From Deltaproteobacteria bacterium (lineage in GTDB: Bacteria; UBA10199; GCA-002796325; JACPFF01), in assembly GCA_016183065.1 (NCBI GenBank), contig JACPFF010000005.1, positions 1-64,000 on the forward strand: 64,000 nucleotides of DNA, written 5' to 3'. The notes beneath the pieces are model-generated. The model was not told the DNA's origin. It searched no databases and saw nothing but the letters and a program-made list of their open reading frames with translations. Below are positions 8,993 to 19,070 of this stretch, piece after piece. The position numbers and the translations under genes are program-made. Each line of letters opens with the position of its first letter. The stretch's first letter is position 1.

Positions 8993-9181
8993 ATGGGAAA
9001 AATCGGATGGACAGAGATCCTGGTGTTGTTGGCGGTGGTGCTGATCTTTTTTGGGGCCAAGCGGCTCCCTGAGATTGCGCGGTCCTTTGGGAAGAGCATC
9101 CAGGAATTCAAGAAAGGCTTCAGCGAAAAAGACCAGAATGGGCCTGATAAGGGCTCGCACAACCCGCCGCACAACCAATGA
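8993..9181 (+). CDS. tatA: Sec-independent translocase TatA/E
   Basis: MGKIGWTEILVLLAVVLIFFGAKRLPEIARSFGKSIQEFKKGF. Confidence 0.93.
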   Translation: MGKIGWTEILVLLAVVLIFFGAKRLPEIARSFGKSIQEFKKGFSEKDQNGPDKGSHNPPHNQ

Positions 9182-9969
9182 TGCACGACAAGCCGGAGCC
9201 GATCGGAAAACACCTGACCGATCTGCGGGCCATGCTCATCCGCATGCTGGTTGTCGTTGCGCTGGCGGCTGGCAGCGCTTTTGCCTTTGCCCCGGCGCTG
9301 TTCCGCCTCCTGCAACGCCCCTATCTGCGGATCCTGGAAAGTGCCGGCCGCGAGAGGGCTTCGGTTTTTTTACAGACCTTGGAGCCGTCGGAAACCTTTA
9401 AAATCAGCTTCACGGTCGCCCTGATCCTTGGCAGTGCTGTCGTTCTCCCGTATCTCCTCTACGAGCTCTGGCGGTTCATTCGCACGGGCCTCTTCCCCAA
9501 GGAACGGCGATTCGCACTGCCGATTGTGGTCAGTGGAACGCTCCTCTTTTTTGGCGGGGCCCTCTTTGCCTATTTCATGGTCGTCCCGCTCGTGCTGGCC
9601 TTTTTCTGGGACTACAGCTTGCGCCTTGGCGTCACACCGGCATGGTCGATCAGCCAGTATATCGATTTTGTCCTTGGCCTGCTGGTCGCCTTTGGGCTCT
9701 CGTTTGAACTCCCGGTGGTCGCATCGATCCTTGCCGCCGCCGGCATCGTCTCTGCCCAGATGATGCGCAAGATACGGGGCTATGCGATCTTTGCCATCTG
9801 CCTGGTCTCCGCACTCCTCACGCCCTCTGATGTGGCCAGCATGCTCCTCATGGCCATCCCGCTGGTGGCCCTGTATGAAATTTCGATTCTGATTGCGACA
9901 GTGATTGGACGGAAGCAACAGATGGCGGTCGACACACATCGCACGCAAGACGGAGAGATCGCACCATGA
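9178..9969 (+). CDS. tatC: Sec-independent translocase TatC
   Basis: KHLTDLRAMLIRM...LWRFIRTGLFPKERR...GLSFELPV; overlaps tatA stop. Confidence 0.95.
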   Translation: MMHDKPEPIGKHLTDLRAMLIRMLVVVALAAGSAFAFAPALFRLLQRPYLRILESAGRERASVFLQTLEPSETFKISFTVALILGSAVVLPYLLYELWRFIRTGLFPKERRFALPIVVSGTLLFFGGALFAYFMVVPLVLAFFWDYSLRLGVTPAWSISQYIDFVLGLLVAFGLSFELPVVASILAAAGIVSAQMMRKIRGYAIFAICLVSALLTPSDVASMLLMAIPLVALYEISILIATVIGRKQQMAVDTHRTQDGEIAP

Positions 9970-10943
9970 CCCATCGTTACGATGTATACGGTATCGGCAA
10001 TGCGCTCGTCGACATCCAGGCCCGTGTCGAAGACGCCATGATCGCCGACATTTCTTCAGAACACTTTCCCGGCGTCATCACGAAAGGGACGATGCACCTC
10101 GTGAATACGTCCTTTCAGGGCCATCTGCTCCGTGTGCTGGAGCGCGAGACGCTGCACACGGTCGCGGGCGGCAGCGCCTGCAATACGATCCTCGGCGTCG
10201 CCTATGCCGGCTGTCGCGCGAAATACGCGGGCAAGGTCGGCGATGACGTCCATGGCGCGTTCTTTGTCGATGACCTGCACAGCCTGGGAGTCGATTTTGA
10301 TGTACCGATGGGTCACGATGATACCGGTACCTGCGTCATTCTCGTCACGCCCGACGCGCAGCGCACCATGTTCACGCATCTCGGTATCAGCACGGCACTC
10401 ACACCGGATGACATCAACGAGGACGATATCCGCCAGAGCCGCTGGATCTATATCGAAGGCTATCTCTGGGATGCCGATGGCCCAAAGGCTGCATCGATCA
10501 AGGCCATGGAGATCGCCAAGAGACACGGCGTCCGCGTGGCATATACCTTTTCCGACCGCTTCTGTGTCGAGCGCGCCCGGGAGGATTTTTTGGCGTTTAC
10601 GAAACACTATGTCGACCTGGTCTTCTGCAACCGGGACGAGGCCTATGCCTTTGCGTGTGAACACGGTCTTGAAAAGACCGTCCAGATGATCACGGGCCTC
10701 GGCACTGGTGTGGCAATCACCGATGGGGTCAACGGCTCGGTCATTGCGTGGAATGGCGAGCGTCTGCAGGTCCCCTCCGTCAAGACCACAGCCATCGATA
10801 CCACGGGCGCCGGGGACCTCTACGCTGCCGGCGTACTCGCAGGCATTTGCCAGGGGAAGTCGATGCATGACGCCGGCGCCCTCGGCGCCAAACTCGCCGC
10901 CCAAGTCATTGCCGTCCAGGGCGCACGATTGCAAGTGGCGTAG
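9966..10943 (+). CDS. PfkB-family sugar/adenosine kinase
   Basis: GIGNALVDI...GGSACNTILGVA...TTGAGDLYAAGVL. Confidence 0.92.
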   Translation: MTHRYDVYGIGNALVDIQARVEDAMIADISSEHFPGVITKGTMHLVNTSFQGHLLRVLERETLHTVAGGSACNTILGVAYAGCRAKYAGKVGDDVHGAFFVDDLHSLGVDFDVPMGHDDTGTCVILVTPDAQRTMFTHLGISTALTPDDINEDDIRQSRWIYIEGYLWDADGPKAASIKAMEIAKRHGVRVAYTFSDRFCVERAREDFLAFTKHYVDLVFCNRDEAYAFACEHGLEKTVQMITGLGTGVAITDGVNGSVIAWNGERLQVPSVKTTAIDTTGAGDLYAAGVLAGICQGKSMHDAGALGAKLAAQVIAVQGARLQVA

Positions 10944-10982
10944 GATGTCATTGAGAGGCTCCTAAGCCATAGCCGTCATTTT

Positions 10983-11444
10983 TCACTTTTCCGAGAGACT
11001 CTCGTCCGAAAGCTGTTCCAAATCGGCAAGGTCTTTATGTCTCCCTGTTACTGCCTTATTGTGTTTCAAGGTTTCTTTGTCGATAAAAAATACTGTCACG
11101 TTGCCATACGCCCCAGGTAAACGCGTTTGCCAAGCGGCATCAAACTCGATGCCGCTCGCATCGTTGATCAGATCGACCCGATTTGGAGGTTGTCCGAGTT
11201 GTACGACCATCCCTTGCGTCAACAAATCACTATCGGAAATGGCGAGACTGCCAAACCCAAAATCGTGCAGAGCCGAGAGAATGGACCGAGCATTTTCTGA
11301 ACTACGCCGATAATAGAGATCTAAGTCCTGCGTATAGCGGGGTGCGCCATGAAATGCCACCGCATAGCCCCCGATCACCAGATATTCAACGTGATGGTCG
11401 TTGAAATACGCGAGCAGTTCTTCGAAATCCTTGTTGGTCTCCAT
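10983..11444 (-). CDS. Nucleotidyltransferase (MNT/DUF6036-like)
   Basis: YLVIGGYAVAFHGAPRYTQDLDLYYR NTase motif; HKDLADLEQL. Confidence 0.85.
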   Translation of the reverse strand: METNKDFEELLAYFNDHHVEYLVIGGYAVAFHGAPRYTQDLDLYYRRSSENARSILSALHDFGFGSLAISDSDLLTQGMVVQLGQPPNRVDLINDASGIEFDAAWQTRLPGAYGNVTVFFIDKETLKHNKAVTGRHKDLADLEQLSDESLSEK

Positions 11445-11580
11445 GGCACACCTTATGATAGCGGCGTCGTAGTATTTCCACTAGAGTGAGCCGGTCTTGC
11501 GAGTTCAACGAACGATACAGGCGCTGCTCCTTTTTTCGCGCCTCTTCATGCGACCGATATTTTTGAATCACGCGCTCCAT
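11386..11580 (-). CDS. Small partner protein of the nucleotidyltransferase
   Basis: MERVIQKYRSHEEARKKEQRLYRSLNSQDRLTLVEILRRRYHK; overlaps the NTase start. Confidence 0.6.
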   Translation of the reverse strand: MERVIQKYRSHEEARKKEQRLYRSLNSQDRLTLVEILRRRYHKVCHGDQQGFRRTARVFQRPSR

Positions 11581-11658
11581 GTCTAGGGACCGATTGTATC
11601 CTAAAATTTCAATTAAACCAAGATGATAACAAAACCTCATGCCCGCTCTTCCTGACGG

Positions 11659-13587
11659 CTACTCACATTTCAACGCCCTGAGCGCCATCGCGGTGTCCCG
11701 CAGCAGGGGTTCGACGGAAATGGGGGCACCGACGGCGTGCTCCATCCAGGCGTCGGGATAGACGGCGCCCACGGAACAGATGCGCGGCATCTCTTTGCCC
11801 AGGACCTTCCCTTTGAGGAAGCGACGGATCTGGTAGGCGCAGAGGTAACCGATCGGATAGTCCGCCAGGTAGAGATCGCACCACAACATGTGGGAATATG
11901 CCGCCAATAGGCCGTAACTCTCTGGACCAAAGATGGGGCGATGGTAACGCGCCCACATCCGGTCGTTGATCTCCCGAAGCGCATGCTGCATCTGTGCGGC
12001 CGTGGCCTGTGGATGCTGGTAGAGCCAATGGAAGAAGTCGATCTCGACCAGCGCGGGTCCGGCAATCTCAAAGACCTCCCAGAAGCGTTGCAACATGACG
12101 ACGTGGGGATCGCTGCGTCGTGCACGGCCGAGAATGTCCTCGGCCCGATCCTGAAATGTAAAGGCAAAGGCCTCGGTAATCGCCGAATTGGGCACGCCCC
12201 AGAGCGATTGATAGTCCATCCGATATGACGACAAGACGCCTTCTACACAGTGCCCCAACTCATGCATGAAGGTGCTAAATTCGATTTCGCTGATCCCGTC
12301 TTTAGGGACGCGCACGCGGAGCAACTGCAGATCATGCGCAGTCCCCGGCGACCAGGCATGACCGGCGCTGCGGCCATTATCGACCCGAATACGCGGCGCG
12401 ACAGAGTCGGCGGTCTTGGCGTCAAACCCGAGCTGGCGCATGATCTTCGGAATGGCCCGCTGCAGATCGGCGCTCGTGCGATATTGCCTGTTGAGTGCCA
12501 CTTTCAATGGGGATTTCTTCGCATCCCCGAGAAAATTTTTGAAATAGATATCAAAGGGCTCCAAGGGCCGTTCAAACCGTTGCGCCAGATACTGGCCGAC
12601 ACGCGGCGCCACGGCAGCACCCAACACCTCAGTCAACATTTTTCGCACACGCGCCTCGGGGATTTCGCGCTCCTCCAAAAACTTTTGGTCGATCATGTTG
12701 CCAAAACGTGTGTGCGGATCGATGGCCCGCGCAGCATGGAAGAGCGAGCGAAAGTGTTGCCAGCGCAGCGCCCCATGTCCCCTGGCCTTCCGCGTTTTCC
12801 CCCGGACATGAATGGTCCCGTCTGGCACCGACCACCCGACCAGCGGTTGATCAAGGATCTCCGCAGGGATTTCGCCATCGACGACCCGCCGGAGCAGTTC
12901 GAGAAGGGCCCGTTGTTTTTTGAGGCCATGCGGCGCGCCGTAGAGTTGCATCATGTAATCGCGAAGGCCCCAATGTGAAATCAGACGTGTCCCCTTGGGG
13001 AAACGGATGTCGGGATCGCCAAAGTCGATTTGATCCACATAGAGATTGTAACTCGAGACAAATTGATCGACCTGTGCATGGATGGCCGTGGCCCGCACCT
13101 TGAGCTTCGCGGGAATCACCTCGCGGCCCCAGGCGGCCAGCCGCCGTGCTGCCCATCCCGCGCGGGTCTTTGGCGGATCGAGACGCTCGGTCCCGAAATT
13201 GAGTTGCACCAAGGCCGCAATCTTTCCCTGCCGATAATCCTCCTCCAGATGACTGCTGACCGAAAAGGCCCCCAACAACCCTTCCGCAGGCGTCAGCGGG
13301 AGATCGGCAATGTCGAGTCCTGCACGGGTCTCCTTGCGAATCACGGTCATGCTCCCCGTAATCAGGCGCCAGATGCGGTCGAGACGGTGCAACAACTGCC
13401 GCTTTGCCCTCCCCGGCGGCAGATAGTGTTGCAGGGCAAACTCGGCAAACCGCTGCGGGCCCTCTTTGCGAAAGTCCCAGACACGGGCACAGGCGGTCAC
13501 ACCGGAAAGGATATCTGCGCGCGCGCGAACACCATGTCGTTTGACCAATGCCGCCGTCGCAGTACGAATCACTGTTGTTTGTGTCAT
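11659..13587 (-). CDS. M3-like (oligopeptidase F-type) metallopeptidase
   Basis: FSTFMHELGHCVEGVLS (HExxH) followed by ITEAFAFTFQD. Confidence 0.75.
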   Translation of the reverse strand: MTQTTVIRTATAALVKRHGVRARADILSGVTACARVWDFRKEGPQRFAEFALQHYLPPGRAKRQLLHRLDRIWRLITGSMTVIRKETRAGLDIADLPLTPAEGLLGAFSVSSHLEEDYRQGKIAALVQLNFGTERLDPPKTRAGWAARRLAAWGREVIPAKLKVRATAIHAQVDQFVSSYNLYVDQIDFGDPDIRFPKGTRLISHWGLRDYMMQLYGAPHGLKKQRALLELLRRVVDGEIPAEILDQPLVGWSVPDGTIHVRGKTRKARGHGALRWQHFRSLFHAARAIDPHTRFGNMIDQKFLEEREIPEARVRKMLTEVLGAAVAPRVGQYLAQRFERPLEPFDIYFKNFLGDAKKSPLKVALNRQYRTSADLQRAIPKIMRQLGFDAKTADSVAPRIRVDNGRSAGHAWSPGTAHDLQLLRVRVPKDGISEIEFSTFMHELGHCVEGVLSSYRMDYQSLWGVPNSAITEAFAFTFQDRAEDILGRARRSDPHVVMLQRFWEVFEIAGPALVEIDFFHWLYQHPQATAAQMQHALREINDRMWARYHRPIFGPESYGLLAAYSHMLWCDLYLADYPIGYLCAYQIRRFLKGKVLGKEMPRICSVGAVYPDAWMEHAVGAPISVEPLLRDTAMALRALKCE

Positions 13588-13630
13588 GAGCAGTATATAT
13601 GCAGCGAGATTGTCTGATGCAAGTGACATA

Positions 13631-13646
13631 TTGCGCTCGAGCGCAA
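13631..13646. promoter_or_regulatory. 16-bp perfect palindrome TTGCGCTCGAGCGCAA in divergent intergenic region
   Basis: TTGCGCTC/GAGCGCAA, just upstream of the AAAGGAGG of the SDR gene. Confidence 0.5.
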
Positions 13647-13658
13647 AGGAGGTCTTCG

Positions 13659-14513
13659 ATGTTTGCCCCAACGCTGTTCAAGAATCGCACGATCCTGATC
13701 ACTGGCGGCGGTACCGGACTCGGACTGGCCATGGGCAAGGCACTCGCACAGTATGGGGCGCACCTCATCCTCGTCAGCCGCAATGCCGAGCACCTTGAAC
13801 ACGCAGCCGCCGCATTGCGTACGTCGAAAGCGGAGGTGGTCACTCTCCCCTGCGACATCCGTGATCACACGCAAGTCGCGACCATGCTCGACACCGCGTT
13901 TGCCACATGCGGCACGATCGACGGATTGATCAACAATGCCGCGGGGAACATTGCCGCACCAACGGAGTCGCTCTCGCCCAATGCCTTTCTCTCCGTGGTC
14001 GGCACGGTCCTGCATGGATCCTACTTCTGCACGCAACAACTCGGTCGACGGTGGATTGCGGCGGGTGCGCGCGGTACCGTGCTCTCCATCGTCACGACCT
14101 ATGCCTGGAGCGGTTCCGCATTCGTCGTGCCATCCGCGTGCGCCAAGGCCGGCGTCCTGGCCATGACCCGTTCGCTCGCGGTCGAGTGGGGCCGCCACGG
14201 CATCCGCCTCAACGCCATCGCACCCGGGCCCTTTCCCACGGCTGGTGCATGGCAACGGTTGATGCCTCCGGGACTCGAACAGGCAATGGTTGCACGCAAT
14301 CCACTGGGGCGCGTAGGGCGTCCGGAAGAACTCGCGCACCTCGCACTCTTCTTACTGAGTGATGCCGCCGACTATATCAATGGTGAATGCATCACGATCG
14401 ACGGCGGCGAATGGCTCGCCGGGGCTGGTCAATTCAACGCTCTCTCGCGCCTCACGCGCGAAGAGTGGGAGGCGCTGCGCGCACAAGCTGCGGGAAATAA
14501 CTACGGTCAGTGA
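13659..14513 (+). CDS. SDR-family oxidoreductase (2,4-dienoyl-CoA reductase-like)
   Basis: TILITGGGTGLGLAMGKAL...INNAAGN...SACAKAGVLAMTRSLAVEWGRHGIRLNAIAPGP; AAAGGAGG RBS. Confidence 0.92.
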   Translation: MFAPTLFKNRTILITGGGTGLGLAMGKALAQYGAHLILVSRNAEHLEHAAAALRTSKAEVVTLPCDIRDHTQVATMLDTAFATCGTIDGLINNAAGNIAAPTESLSPNAFLSVVGTVLHGSYFCTQQLGRRWIAAGARGTVLSIVTTYAWSGSAFVVPSACAKAGVLAMTRSLAVEWGRHGIRLNAIAPGPFPTAGAWQRLMPPGLEQAMVARNPLGRVGRPEELAHLALFLLSDAADYINGECITIDGGEWLAGAGQFNALSRLTREEWEALRAQAAGNNYGQ

Positions 14514-15694
14514 TTGACGACACCACCGTCATCACACCCCCCGGGCGTCAGACAATCGTTTGGAGCTTCGAGCTGGCACGTACCGCTGCATCCATCGCCA
14601 TTCTTGAGATTCCCATCGTCACACTGTTCGCCAAATTCCGTCTCGCCATTGCCACACACCGGCATTCCCGGTGTCACCGTGATGGCCCTCGGAGGTGTAA
14701 CGGTAAAGATGATCGGCTTTGACACCTTCAACGGTTCATACATGCAGCCCTTTGAACACCCATCGCCATTGATTTGATTGCCGTCGTCGCACTGTTCCTG
14801 ATAGGGTTTGCACGATGTTGCCCCGGCGACACAGAGCACATGCTCGACATGGCCATTGCCGCACATCGGTTCCCAGATGCAGTGTGCCGAGCAGCCATCG
14901 CCATTCTTCGTGTTGCCGTCATCACATTGCTCGAATTTCTTGGGCTCCACCAGGCCGTTGCCACATTTCAGCGCCTGCGGTTCCGGCTGGCACGTCGCTG
15001 AACAGCCGTCGCCGCTGAGACCATTCCCGTCATCGCACTGTTCACCGGCGTCGAGCGTTTTATTGCCGCAGAGGGCACAATGAGCCATCTGCCGGTACGT
15101 ATCTGTGCACCCGCCGGCATTGCACGATTCATCCCAAGCAATGGTCTCCACACAAACGGAGCCTGGCACACTCTGCGCACAGGGAATGATCGTCGAGGTG
15201 AGCGCCCCCTCGGGACAGTCCTTGGTCACATAGGATGGATCTCCCCCCCAGCATTCCCCTTCATGGGGGACTTTCGCATCAATGAACTGTGGGTCTTCAT
15301 AGTAGGTGTAACAGTCGGTTTTTTTCGGTGGCGCAGTGCCGGCAACACAGGCATTCTGCTGGGGATCGCAGATTTCCCCCTCTGCGCAATCATGCACAAA
15401 ATAGCCGAACTTGCATGAAGCAACATGCAGTTCCCATTCCCCCGTGACCGGATTCTGCGCACAATAGGGCGAGAGTGTTTTTGTTTCTCCAGAAGAGGTT
15501 GTGACGGTGACCGTATTTGAATTATAAAATTTTATCCCGCCATTCACATGCACAGGCGGATACGTCTCCTGACAGTTCGCATAGCTCTCCTGAAATGTTG
15601 ATGCCATCACGACATGCGGCATGCCACACGTCACAATGACGGCCAGGAAATGGATGATGCCTGTGTGACGAACGCCACGGGAATTTGTTCGCAT
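14507..15694 (-). CDS. Secreted Cys-rich DUF4215-repeat protein
   Basis: Signal peptide; four repeats of CGN-x-EQCDDGN-x-GDGCS-x-C. Confidence 0.88.
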   Translation of the reverse strand: MRTNSRGVRHTGIIHFLAVIVTCGMPHVVMASTFQESYANCQETYPPVHVNGGIKFYNSNTVTVTTSSGETKTLSPYCAQNPVTGEWELHVASCKFGYFVHDCAEGEICDPQQNACVAGTAPPKKTDCYTYYEDPQFIDAKVPHEGECWGGDPSYVTKDCPEGALTSTIIPCAQSVPGSVCVETIAWDESCNAGGCTDTYRQMAHCALCGNKTLDAGEQCDDGNGLSGDGCSATCQPEPQALKCGNGLVEPKKFEQCDDGNTKNGDGCSAHCIWEPMCGNGHVEHVLCVAGATSCKPYQEQCDDGNQINGDGCSKGCMYEPLKVSKPIIFTVTPPRAITVTPGMPVCGNGETEFGEQCDDGNLKNGDGCSGTCQLEAPNDCLTPGGCDDGGVVNH

Positions 15695-15814
15695 GGGCCA
15701 CTCCTTCCGTAAAGAATATGTTATTTGTATGAATTTTTTTCCAGAATGGTCAATGCCATTTTTCGGCATACGACGTGGCTTGAAAGCCCTGCCTGAAGCT
15801 GATACGAGGCCGCC

Positions 15815-17467
15815 ATGCGCATATGGTGGATGATCGGCGTTCTCGTCGGTGCCCTCGTGGTGGCCAACCCGGCACACTCCTCCGTGCGGTCAGAGCTGGT
15901 GCCGGGGGAGATCACCGAGCATCTGCTCGCTCTCCTGGATGCGGCGGGCCTCCTCGACACCTACATGACCGGCCAGCGCCCCCTCTCGCGTGTGGAGGTC
16001 GCGCGCCTCATCCGCGAAGCTGATGCACACTATGCACACTGGACACCGCGGCAGCTCGATTCTGCGCGCGGGCTCACGGCCACCAATCGCCAGCTGCTGC
16101 TCCTCAACCAGGTGGACGCCGGTCTCGCATGGCTCCACGAGACCTATGCCACAGAGTTACGGGCCACGCATGATCCGTCGACCCTGCGCGGGGTCCATGT
16201 GACTCCCTGGCAGCAGCTGGCGATGACGCAAACCGCGCTGGATCAGGATCCTCGCGTCATTCCTGGCGACGTCGGTCTGGGGATTGGCATCGAGGCCGGA
16301 ACAACGCCTCTCACGGATCATGAAGAAGGTCGTCAGTATCGGGATGGCCCAACCACGGCGTTTGAGTCGTGGCATGCTGTGCAACTCTCGCCCTATCTGC
16401 ATTTCACCGCGCAACCCCGTTTTTCCGCAACCGTTGGCACGGAGGGCGATTGGGCCAATCCCTTTCCGCAACGCCTCTACCTCACTGCGGGGAGCCGGGC
16501 CGTGGCGGCCCTGGTCGGACGCACGGCCGTGTTGTGGGGACCCGGCGACCATGGCGGTCTTGCGCTCTCCGATAACGTACGACCGTTGGACCAGCTGCGG
16601 ATCGGGACACCGACACCGTTTCAACTTCCCGGCATTTTTCGCCATCTGGGTCACTGGAAAGTGAGTGTCTTGGGCGTGCATTTGGGGAACGACCGCACTA
16701 TCCCCAATGCCGTGCTGACCGGCTATCGGGTGGACTGGTTGCCACACCGCACGTTCACGTTCGGCACCGAACACCTCGTGATGCTCGGCGGACGCGGGGC
16801 CCGTGCACCCAATGTTGGCGAGGCCATGGCCTCGTTCTTCGGACTCCCCTTTGGCTCGCACCGCAGCGTGGACGCAAATCACATGTTCGCCATTGACCTG
16901 CACGCGCGCATTCCTGCGTGGCGCGGCACCAGCCTCTATCTCCAATGGCTACTGGATAACCCATCGACACAGGCTCGACTCCTCTTTGATCACGATGCGG
17001 GATGGTTGATCGGCGCCCACATCCCCCGGCTCAGTCATGATGGTCTCTGGACCCTGCGCGCCGAATTCGCACGGATTGGCCGACGCGTCTATCGCCACGA
17101 GATCTACACCAGCGGGTGGACACTCAACGGACGGGTCATGGGAGCACCGGCAGGCCCCGATAGTCACCGGCTGGAGGTGCAGCTCGGGCATACCCTCATT
17201 CCCCACAGTCACACCGCGGCGATCGTGCGGGTGACACAGCGGCGCGGGGATCAATATCGCGTGGCCGGTGGAGAGATTGATACCGAGCGCGATCTTCCCG
17301 ATGAATGGTCGACCGCGCTCCTCCTCGATTTTCGTCACACCATGACGCGACACCCGCTGACATGGCGGCTGTGCGGCGGCTACGAGCATGTCTGGAACGC
17401 GAATTTTGTCGGCGGGGAACGGGAAAAAAACGTGCGCGGTGAAATCGGTCTCACGTTGGCGTTGTAG
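15815..17467 (+). CDS. Capsule assembly Wzi-like outer membrane protein
   Basis: Signal peptide; TYMTGQRPLSRVEVARLI; GPGDHGGLALSDNVRPLDQLRIGTP Wzi-like segment; ends in LTLAL. Confidence 0.7.
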   Translation: MRIWWMIGVLVGALVVANPAHSSVRSELVPGEITEHLLALLDAAGLLDTYMTGQRPLSRVEVARLIREADAHYAHWTPRQLDSARGLTATNRQLLLLNQVDAGLAWLHETYATELRATHDPSTLRGVHVTPWQQLAMTQTALDQDPRVIPGDVGLGIGIEAGTTPLTDHEEGRQYRDGPTTAFESWHAVQLSPYLHFTAQPRFSATVGTEGDWANPFPQRLYLTAGSRAVAALVGRTAVLWGPGDHGGLALSDNVRPLDQLRIGTPTPFQLPGIFRHLGHWKVSVLGVHLGNDRTIPNAVLTGYRVDWLPHRTFTFGTEHLVMLGGRGARAPNVGEAMASFFGLPFGSHRSVDANHMFAIDLHARIPAWRGTSLYLQWLLDNPSTQARLLFDHDAGWLIGAHIPRLSHDGLWTLRAEFARIGRRVYRHEIYTSGWTLNGRVMGAPAGPDSHRLEVQLGHTLIPHSHTAAIVRVTQRRGDQYRVAGGEIDTERDLPDEWSTALLLDFRHTMTRHPLTWRLCGGYEHVWNANFVGGEREKNVRGEIGLTLAL

Positions 17468-17497
17468 CACTCATGAAAAAACCTCGCACTCCCTGAG

Positions 17498-17633
17498 GCG
17501 TGGGGCCCCACGCCCCAGCCGCACCGCAGCGCTGAGGGGGATGTGGCGACGACCGAGTCCGGGCACCCGCGAAGCGGGTGGACGAGGAAGTACCCGGAGA
17601 CGGAGCCGGAGGGTACGTGAGCCCCTCCAATAG
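17498..17633. repeat. Dispersed intergenic hairpin element, copy R1
   Basis: GCGTGGGGCCCCACGC palindrome; CACCCGC-GAA-GCGGGTG hairpin; CGTGAGCCCCTCCAATAG end. Confidence 0.75.
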
Positions 17634-17645
17634 TTGTCCGCGTCT

Positions 17646-18938
17646 CTACAACAACATCCCCGCGATCGTGCCGGTCATGCAGGTCGCGATGGCGCCGCCC
17701 AGCATGGCGCGGAAGGCGAGGCGCGCCAGGTCCGCACGACGATTCGGCGCCAGCGCCGAGAGCCCGCCGATCTGGATGCCGATCGAGCTGAAATTGGCAA
17801 AGCCGCACAGGGCAAATGTCGCAATGGTCTCCCCCTTGTGGGACAGGAGACCGGCAGCTGTCAGTTTGGTCAGTTCTGCATAGCCGATAAATTCATTCAC
17901 GCTCAGTTTGATCCCGATCAGATGACCCACGGCGGTCGCATCGGCGCTGGGCACGCCCATCAAGACCGCGAGCGGTCGGAGCAACGTGCCGAACAGGGTC
18001 TTGAGACTCCCCGGCACCACACTCCCATACCACGTGGCGGCACGGTATTCGCCATCGACCAGCGGCGCGCCGATGAACCGGCCGTCGACCATCGTGTCGA
18101 TCCACCCGAGCACGAGATTCACAAAGGCAATGAGCGCAATAAAGGCAAGGAGCATCGCGCCTACATTGAGCGCGAGATGCAGGCCATCGGTGGTCCCGCG
18201 CGCAATCGCATCGAGGAGATTCGAGCCGACATCGAGTTTCGGGAGTTTTGCATCGCCGGCGGTCTCCGAATGTTCCGTCTCCGGCTGCACGATTTTCCCG
18301 ATCATCAGGGCGGCCGGCACGGCCATGCAGCTTCCGACGATCAAATGGGCCGGATTCACGCCCATCTTGACATAGGCACCGAGCACACTCCCGGCGATCG
18401 TGGCAAATCCGCCGACCATGACCGTGAGCAATTCCGACGATGTCAGGCGCGCGAGAAAGGGGCGAATCAGGAGCGGGGCCTCCGTCTGTCCGACAAAAAT
18501 ATTCGCCGTACAGGACAACGTCTCTGCCCCGGACGTCCCCATGATGCGGCGCATGCCGATGGCCATGATTTCGATGATCCATTGCATAATGCCGAAATAA
18601 TAGAGCACCGCCATAAAAGCGGAAAAAAAGATGATGATCGGCAGGACGCCAAAGGCAAACTGAAACCCGAAAGTGTCGATCATCTCGGAATTGACGATAT
18701 TGCCGAATAGAAACCGGGTCCCCTCGTCCGTGAGTTGGAGGAACGCGCTGACCTTGCCCGCGAACCACTCAATGGCCATGGCCCCGCCGCGCCAGCGTAA
18801 CAGCATGAATCCGAGGACAAATTGCATGGCCAGGCCCGTGATAATCATCCGCGGTCTGATCAGGCGCCGATTGGATGAGAGGAGATAGGCACAACCGAGC
18901 AAGACAGCAAGGCCAAGCAGCCCGATCATCCGTTCCAT
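17646..18938 (-). CDS. Concentrative nucleoside transporter (CNT/NupC family)
   Basis: FNxG-rich CNT features: GTSGAETLSCTANIFVGQTEAPLLIRPFL...GGFATIAGSVLGAYV...CGFANFSSIGIQIGG. Confidence 0.93.
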   Translation of the reverse strand: MERMIGLLGLAVLLGCAYLLSSNRRLIRPRMIITGLAMQFVLGFMLLRWRGGAMAIEWFAGKVSAFLQLTDEGTRFLFGNIVNSEMIDTFGFQFAFGVLPIIIFFSAFMAVLYYFGIMQWIIEIMAIGMRRIMGTSGAETLSCTANIFVGQTEAPLLIRPFLARLTSSELLTVMVGGFATIAGSVLGAYVKMGVNPAHLIVGSCMAVPAALMIGKIVQPETEHSETAGDAKLPKLDVGSNLLDAIARGTTDGLHLALNVGAMLLAFIALIAFVNLVLGWIDTMVDGRFIGAPLVDGEYRAATWYGSVVPGSLKTLFGTLLRPLAVLMGVPSADATAVGHLIGIKLSVNEFIGYAELTKLTAAGLLSHKGETIATFALCGFANFSSIGIQIGGLSALAPNRRADLARLAFRAMLGGAIATCMTGTIAGMLL

Positions 18939-19070
18939 TGATGCCCCTTTCGCCACGAACGTGCCGTATCGATGCTACACGCGCCCCCTATCATCTCCCG
19001 TAAACGGCTGTCACGAAAGAAAGGGGGAGCGCGATTGACAGCCGTTGACGGATCAGATTATGGACGGCGA

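Noticed and set aside
14520-15060. Possible CRISPR-like periodic repeats (recurrent CATCGCCATT/CATCACACTG segments)
   Set aside because: Periodicity explained by the DUF4215 protein repeats; spacers and repeat length irregular
17634-18710. 358-aa plus-strand ORF
   Set aside because: Antisense shadow of the CNT transporter
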